Shown: piece after piece, positions 60,622-64,000 of the stretch | Position numbering within the stretch: position 1 is the stretch's first letter | Layout of the letters: each line of letters starts with the position of its first letter | Origin: Ignavibacteriales bacterium | GTDB lineage: Bacteria; Bacteroidota; Ignavibacteria; Ignavibacteriales; Ignavibacteriaceae | Direction of reading: 5' to 3' | Assembly: GCA_016700155.1 (NCBI GenBank) | Contig: CP065001.1 | Coordinates: 4,526,001 to 4,590,000 of the forward strand | Length of the DNA stretch: 64,000 nt | Translations under genes and position numbers: made by a program | Notes under the pieces: model-generated | What the model was told of the DNA's origin: nothing | The model's input: only the letters and a program-made list of their open reading frames with translations | The model's database searches: none

Positions 60622-63171
60622 ATGTACAGTTGGTTCACGAATCTAAAGGTCTGGGGTCTCGCATTACTTATAACTTTTTCTTTTGTTCTTACATTGTCTG
60701 CACAGGACAACTCATCTAACAAAGAAAAAATAAGTGTCAGCGAAGTTATAGATGAAAACGGATATCTGAAATCAGGGACGGGTCTTTCAGGAAATCTTGA
60801 TTTGACTGGCTTCGGATTCACAACTGATGAAAATGGAACACCAAGATTTCTTCCAAACGGTAATAATCAAAACCCAAACAATCCGTTACTTGATCCGGGT
60901 GATGAATTCTGGGATAATCAATTTGGAATACCCGGAGTAACCGGATCGGTTTACGCAATTGTTTATAGCGGATCAAACCTGTATGTGGGTGGTAGTTTCA
61001 GAAATATAGGGACACTTGCTGCAAGCAGTATCGCTATGTGGAATGGCACTTCCTGGTCAGGATTAGGAACCGGCATCACCGGTACAGTTTTTTCAATTGT
61101 TGTTGATGGCTCAAATGTTTACGCGGGTGGAGTGTTTACGGCTGCCGGCGGAACCGCAGTTTCAAATATAGCAATGTGGAATGGTACAGCCTGGTCTGCA
61201 TTAGGAACAGGAACAAACGGCACAGTTTACGCAATGCAAATGGTGGGTACAAATCTATTCGTTGGCGGTGCATTCAGTGAAGCTGGTGGTGCTACAAGAA
61301 ATTATATTGCAAGATGGAGCGGTTCAGCATGGTTTTCATTAGGAACAGGAATGAGTGATTTTGTCTACGCGCTTGCGGTAATAGGCTCAGATTTATTTGC
61401 CGGTGGTGTCTTTACATCAGCTGGAGGAAATTCTGCTAATTACATAGCAAGATGGAATGGAACCACCTGGAGTGCCCTTGGTTCAGGCACGGATGCTTCT
61501 GTCTATTCACTTCATGTTGTTTCGACAAACCTGTACGTAGGTGGAAGTTTTAGTAATGCCGGCGGTACAACTGTTAACAGAATTGCACGATGGAACGGCT
61601 CATCATGGTTTGCATTGGGGAATGGATTTGGTTCGGGAACTGTTTATGCAATCAGTTCAGTCGGCTCAGATATTTATGCCGGTGGTACATTCACCAGTTC
61701 AGGAATTCTTACTATCAACAGAATTGCCAGATGGAATGGTTCAGCCTGGTCTGCCCTTGAAGATGGGGCATCAAGTACAGTGCGCGCTATAGCAGTTGCA
61801 GGTACCAGTATTTATATAGGCGGAAGTTTTTCATACGTCGGTAACACATCAGCCTACGGAATTGCTTATTGGGCTACATCCACATGGAATGCTGTAGCAG
61901 GCGGAACTTCTAACGGAGTGAATAATGTAATAACATCTATAGTTTATTTTAACAATGAACTTTATGTTGGAGGAACTTTTAGCAGAGTAGGTAATATCGC
62001 AACGAACAGTCTTGCCAAATGGAATGGAACATCATGGTCAGCATTCGGTAACCTTGCACTGGGAACAATAATTTACAGGCTTCTTGTAGACGGAACTAAT
62101 TTATATGTTGGTGGTGCATTTACATCAATAGGTGGAGTTAACGCCCGTGGAATTGCGCGATGGAACGGTACAGCCTGGAATGCTTTTGGTAATGGTGTGA
62201 ATGGTGATGTCCGGGCAATTGCTATTGCCGGTACCAATATTTTTATCGGAGGACAATTTGATACTGCTGGAACAGTTGCTGCAGCAAATGTAGCACGGTG
62301 GAACGGAACCACATGGTCTGTATTGGGCACAGGGACAAGTTCATATGTTACTTCCCTTGCGGTTATAGGCTCTGATTTATTTGCAGCCGGAAACTTCAAT
62401 TCTGCTGGTGGTACATCTGCAAGCGGGATTGCCCGCTGGAATGGATCAACCTGGTCTGCACTTGGCACCGGACTTAATAATACAGCATATTGTTTGTTTG
62501 TCGATGGAACAAATCTTTATGTGGGAGGTTCTTTCACTACAGCAGGCGGCGTTACAGTAAATGGTATCGCCCGATGGAACGGGTCAAGCTGGTTTGCATT
62601 GGGTAGTGGAGTGAACTCCGGAGGAATAGTTCTGGATATCGCAAAGCGCAACTCTGATATTTATATATCTGGTTTATTCAATGCGGTAGGAATACTTAAT
62701 GCTGGCTTAATCGCAAAATGGAATGGATCTTCCTGGGCCGCTGTTGGTGGTCAGGGATTATTTGGATCCTATGCGTGGAAAATGCTTTGGAATGGTGAAG
62801 ATCTTTTCGTTGGTGGCGCATTCTTCCTTGCAGGCGGCAAACCCTCTTTCTATTTCGCACGTTACAATGAAAACCTTACAGACATTGTCGATAGCGATTT
62901 GATACCTGGTGCATTTGAACTATATCAGAACTATCCAAATCCATTTAACCCGTCAACTAAGATTCAATTTGATTTAAGTTCAAATGAATTTGTAAGCATT
63001 AAAGTTTATGATTTATTGGGAAGAGAAGTCGCAACACTCGTTAATTCTGAATTACCAGCCGGAACTCACAACGTAAACTTTAACGGAAATGGATTAGCAA
63101 CAGGCGTTTATGTTTATGAATTAAGAGCAGGTGAATTCATTAGCAGCAAAAAAATGATAATGTTGAAATAA
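60622..63171 (+). CDS. Large secreted repeat protein with T9SS sorting domain (13 WNG-type repeats)
   Basis: ATG at 60622 follows AAGGAG and begins the signal peptide (YSWFTNLKVWGLALLITFSF), so it is preferred over a GTG at 60532; this gives 849 residues. Thirteen repeats of about 43-48 residues follow. Each has the pattern YVGGxF-x-x-A/V-G...I-A-R/M-WNG-T/S-x-W-S/F-A-L-G with a Gly-rich middle, such as ARWNGTTWSALGSG and ARWNGSSWFALGNG. This suggests one or two beta-propellers or a solenoid. The last 85 residues are the type IX sorting domain (QNYPNPFNPSTKIQFDLS to KKMIMLK). It is surface-exposed and its ligand is unknown. A terminator follows. Confidence 0.85.
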   Translation: MYSWFTNLKVWGLALLITFSFVLTLSAQDNSSNKEKISVSEVIDENGYLKSGTGLSGNLDLTGFGFTTDENGTPRFLPNGNNQNPNNPLLDPGDEFWDNQFGIPGVTGSVYAIVYSGSNLYVGGSFRNIGTLAASSIAMWNGTSWSGLGTGITGTVFSIVVDGSNVYAGGVFTAAGGTAVSNIAMWNGTAWSALGTGTNGTVYAMQMVGTNLFVGGAFSEAGGATRNYIARWSGSAWFSLGTGMSDFVYALAVIGSDLFAGGVFTSAGGNSANYIARWNGTTWSALGSGTDASVYSLHVVSTNLYVGGSFSNAGGTTVNRIARWNGSSWFALGNGFGSGTVYAISSVGSDIYAGGTFTSSGILTINRIARWNGSAWSALEDGASSTVRAIAVAGTSIYIGGSFSYVGNTSAYGIAYWATSTWNAVAGGTSNGVNNVITSIVYFNNELYVGGTFSRVGNIATNSLAKWNGTSWSAFGNLALGTIIYRLLVDGTNLYVGGAFTSIGGVNARGIARWNGTAWNAFGNGVNGDVRAIAIAGTNIFIGGQFDTAGTVAAANVARWNGTTWSVLGTGTSSYVTSLAVIGSDLFAAGNFNSAGGTSASGIARWNGSTWSALGTGLNNTAYCLFVDGTNLYVGGSFTTAGGVTVNGIARWNGSSWFALGSGVNSGGIVLDIAKRNSDIYISGLFNAVGILNAGLIAKWNGSSWAAVGGQGLFGSYAWKMLWNGEDLFVGGAFFLAGGKPSFYFARYNENLTDIVDSDLIPGAFELYQNYPNPFNPSTKIQFDLSSNEFVSIKVYDLLGREVATLVNSELPAGTHNVNFNGNGLATGVYVYELRAGEFISSKKMIMLK

Positions 63172-63203
63172 ACTCTAACACATTTTAATCCTGCATATAA
63201 ATT

Positions 63204-63232
63204 AAAAGCGGCTGAAACATGCCGCTTTTTTT
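63204..63232 (+). terminator. Terminator of the repeat protein gene
   Basis: AAAAGCGGC and GCCGCTTTT form a 9-bp stem with an 8-base loop, followed by a T-run. Confidence 0.85.
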
Positions 63233-63369
63233 ATTTCTTCATTTAAAACAATTCCCGGATCTCTCATCAATTCTCCTTGTAGACAAATTCATTAATACGA
63301 CTAAATAAATTTGAAACTCTTTCGATAATGATTATGAGGGATTGGCTTTTATAATATGAATTTAAGTAG

Positions 63370-64000
63370 ATGATTAACAGAACATTGATCCAAAGATATA
63401 AGTCATTTGTATTTGGTGAAAGCACTGAATTCGATGTACAGAAAAATATATTTCTGCTTATCACACACATATCTTTAATCATCGCATTTGTAGGCATCAT
63501 CACAAATATTGTAATGGGACTTGCTCTTTCCCTTACACTTGTAACCGTAGCCGCTTTCTTTATAGTTGTTTACTTTCACTTTTATGTAAGAAATAATGGG
63601 CTCGGTACAAATTTCTCACTTGGATTTTTTGGAGTCACAGTAATTGTATTCAGTTATCTGTGGTTTTACAACGGCGGTTATAACGGCAATAACAGTGTCC
63701 TGATATTTGTTTATTTCATAGTCGTTATCACGGTTCTTCCTCAGCGATTCAGGATGATTTCCTTTATAGTATACTCCGTAATGATAGTCGGATTAATTAC
63801 TCTTCAATACTTCAACCCGGTTCTCGTCATTCCTTATGAAAACCAGGAACAACGATTCATCGATCTTGCAATAGGATATTTCCTCTATTTAATTCTTGCC
63901 TACAATATTCAAAACACCATCTTAAAAAATTATGATGCTGAGAGGATTAAAGGGAAGAAAATTAATCGCCAGTTAAGTGAACTGAATCAACAGGTGAATG
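63370..64000 (+). CDS. Multi-TM sensor protein, 5' part (probable histidine kinase or cyclase)
   Basis: The frame opens at ATG 63370 and runs off the window end, so only 210 residues are seen. There are six predicted membrane helices (IFLLITHISLIIAFVGIIT, LSLTLVTVAAFFIVVYFHF, and so on, to about residue 185). A charged helix follows (ERIKGKKINRQLSELNQQVN) that looks like the start of a signalling coiled coil. The organisation matches membrane sensors of histidine kinases and diguanylate cyclases of the 5-7TM type. The catalytic domain is outside the window, so its type cannot be told. Confidence 0.6.
   Translation, partial: MINRTLIQRYKSFVFGESTEFDVQKNIFLLITHISLIIAFVGIITNIVMGLALSLTLVTVAAFFIVVYFHFYVRNNGLGTNFSLGFFGVTVIVFSYLWFYNGGYNGNNSVLIFVYFIVVITVLPQRFRMISFIVYSVMIVGLITLQYFNPVLVIPYENQEQRFIDLAIGYFLYLILAYNIQNTILKNYDAERIKGKKINRQLSELNQQVN

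Noticed and set aside
62073..62468. 131-residue minus-strand frame in the repeat protein gene
   Set aside because: It is the antisense shadow of the WNG repeats; its Pro-rich repeats mirror the sense codons.
1..64000. tRNA, rRNA, CRISPR arrays, transposases or prophage
   Set aside because: I searched by eye for T-arm GGTTCGAATCC-type motifs, regularly spaced repeats and integrase or transposase motifs and found only the Xer end at 1-573 and the excisionase-like HTH protein.

Overview
The window (about 36-38% G+C by eye) looks like chromosome of a Bacteroidota/Ignavibacteria-type bacterium (FCB group). Three large secreted proteins end in the type IX secretion C-terminal domain with the YPNPFNPSTK motif that is typical of Ignavibacteria and relatives. 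Several promoters fit the Bacteroidota pattern TTG-N19/20-TAnnTTTG, although the rpsT promoter is a textbook TTGACA-N17-TATATT. TTG and GTG starts are common. I see no rRNA, tRNA, CRISPR array, prophage or insertion sequence.

Layout. 1-6.7 kb: 3' end of a Xer recombinase, a site-2-type protease, a lipoprotein, an MsbA-like ABC exporter and an O-antigen-ligase-like protein carrying a beta-propeller inside its periplasmic loop. 6.2-10.7 kb: a beta-barrel protein, a GlmU-like nucleotidyltransferase, rpsT, and queE-queD-truA (tRNA modification). 10.8-15.9 kb: secreted T9SS cargo, RlpA with a structured leader, a barrel protein, miaE, a methyltransferase and DUF423. 15.9-22.9 kb: uvrB, Nfu, ogt, a divergent KamA paralogue, a small basic protein, and plsY-gpsA. 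22.9-26.7 kb: a lipoprotein next to a REP-like repeat, and recG. 26.8-30.7 kb: a four-gene operon of two tandem ATP-grasp ligases, a GNAT acetyltransferase and a canonical lysine 2,3-aminomutase. 30.7-41.8 kb: nadK, then a surface polysaccharide locus (six glycosyltransferases, a methyltransferase, a flippase and the initiating polyprenyl-phosphate sugar transferase) arranged as two divergent operons.

42.4-49.2 kb: a Kelch-type T9SS cargo, a GT-C membrane glycosyltransferase fused to TPRs, a TPR lipoprotein, another lipoprotein and an excisionase-like HTH protein. 49.4-53.8 kb: a compact minus-strand operon of an HMG-CoA-reductase-family protein, a PlsC-type acyltransferase, a close homologue of eukaryotic alkyl-DHAP synthase (AGPS) and a DHRS7B-like reductase. 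This reads as a complete alkyl-glycerol ether-lipid pathway. 54-64 kb: small membrane peptides, a 1707-residue alpha-2-macroglobulin-like protein without its thioester, a T9SS cargo with 13 WNG-type repeats, and the 5' part of a multi-TM sensor protein.

The two best candidates for undescribed biology are the ether-lipid operon, where an HMGR-fold enzyme sits where a fatty-alcohol-forming reductase is needed, and the KamA/GNAT/ATP-grasp operon, which looks like a pathway to an acetylated beta-lysine pseudo-peptide. The ligase insertion and the ATT-type start of the first ATP-grasp gene are also worth checking.
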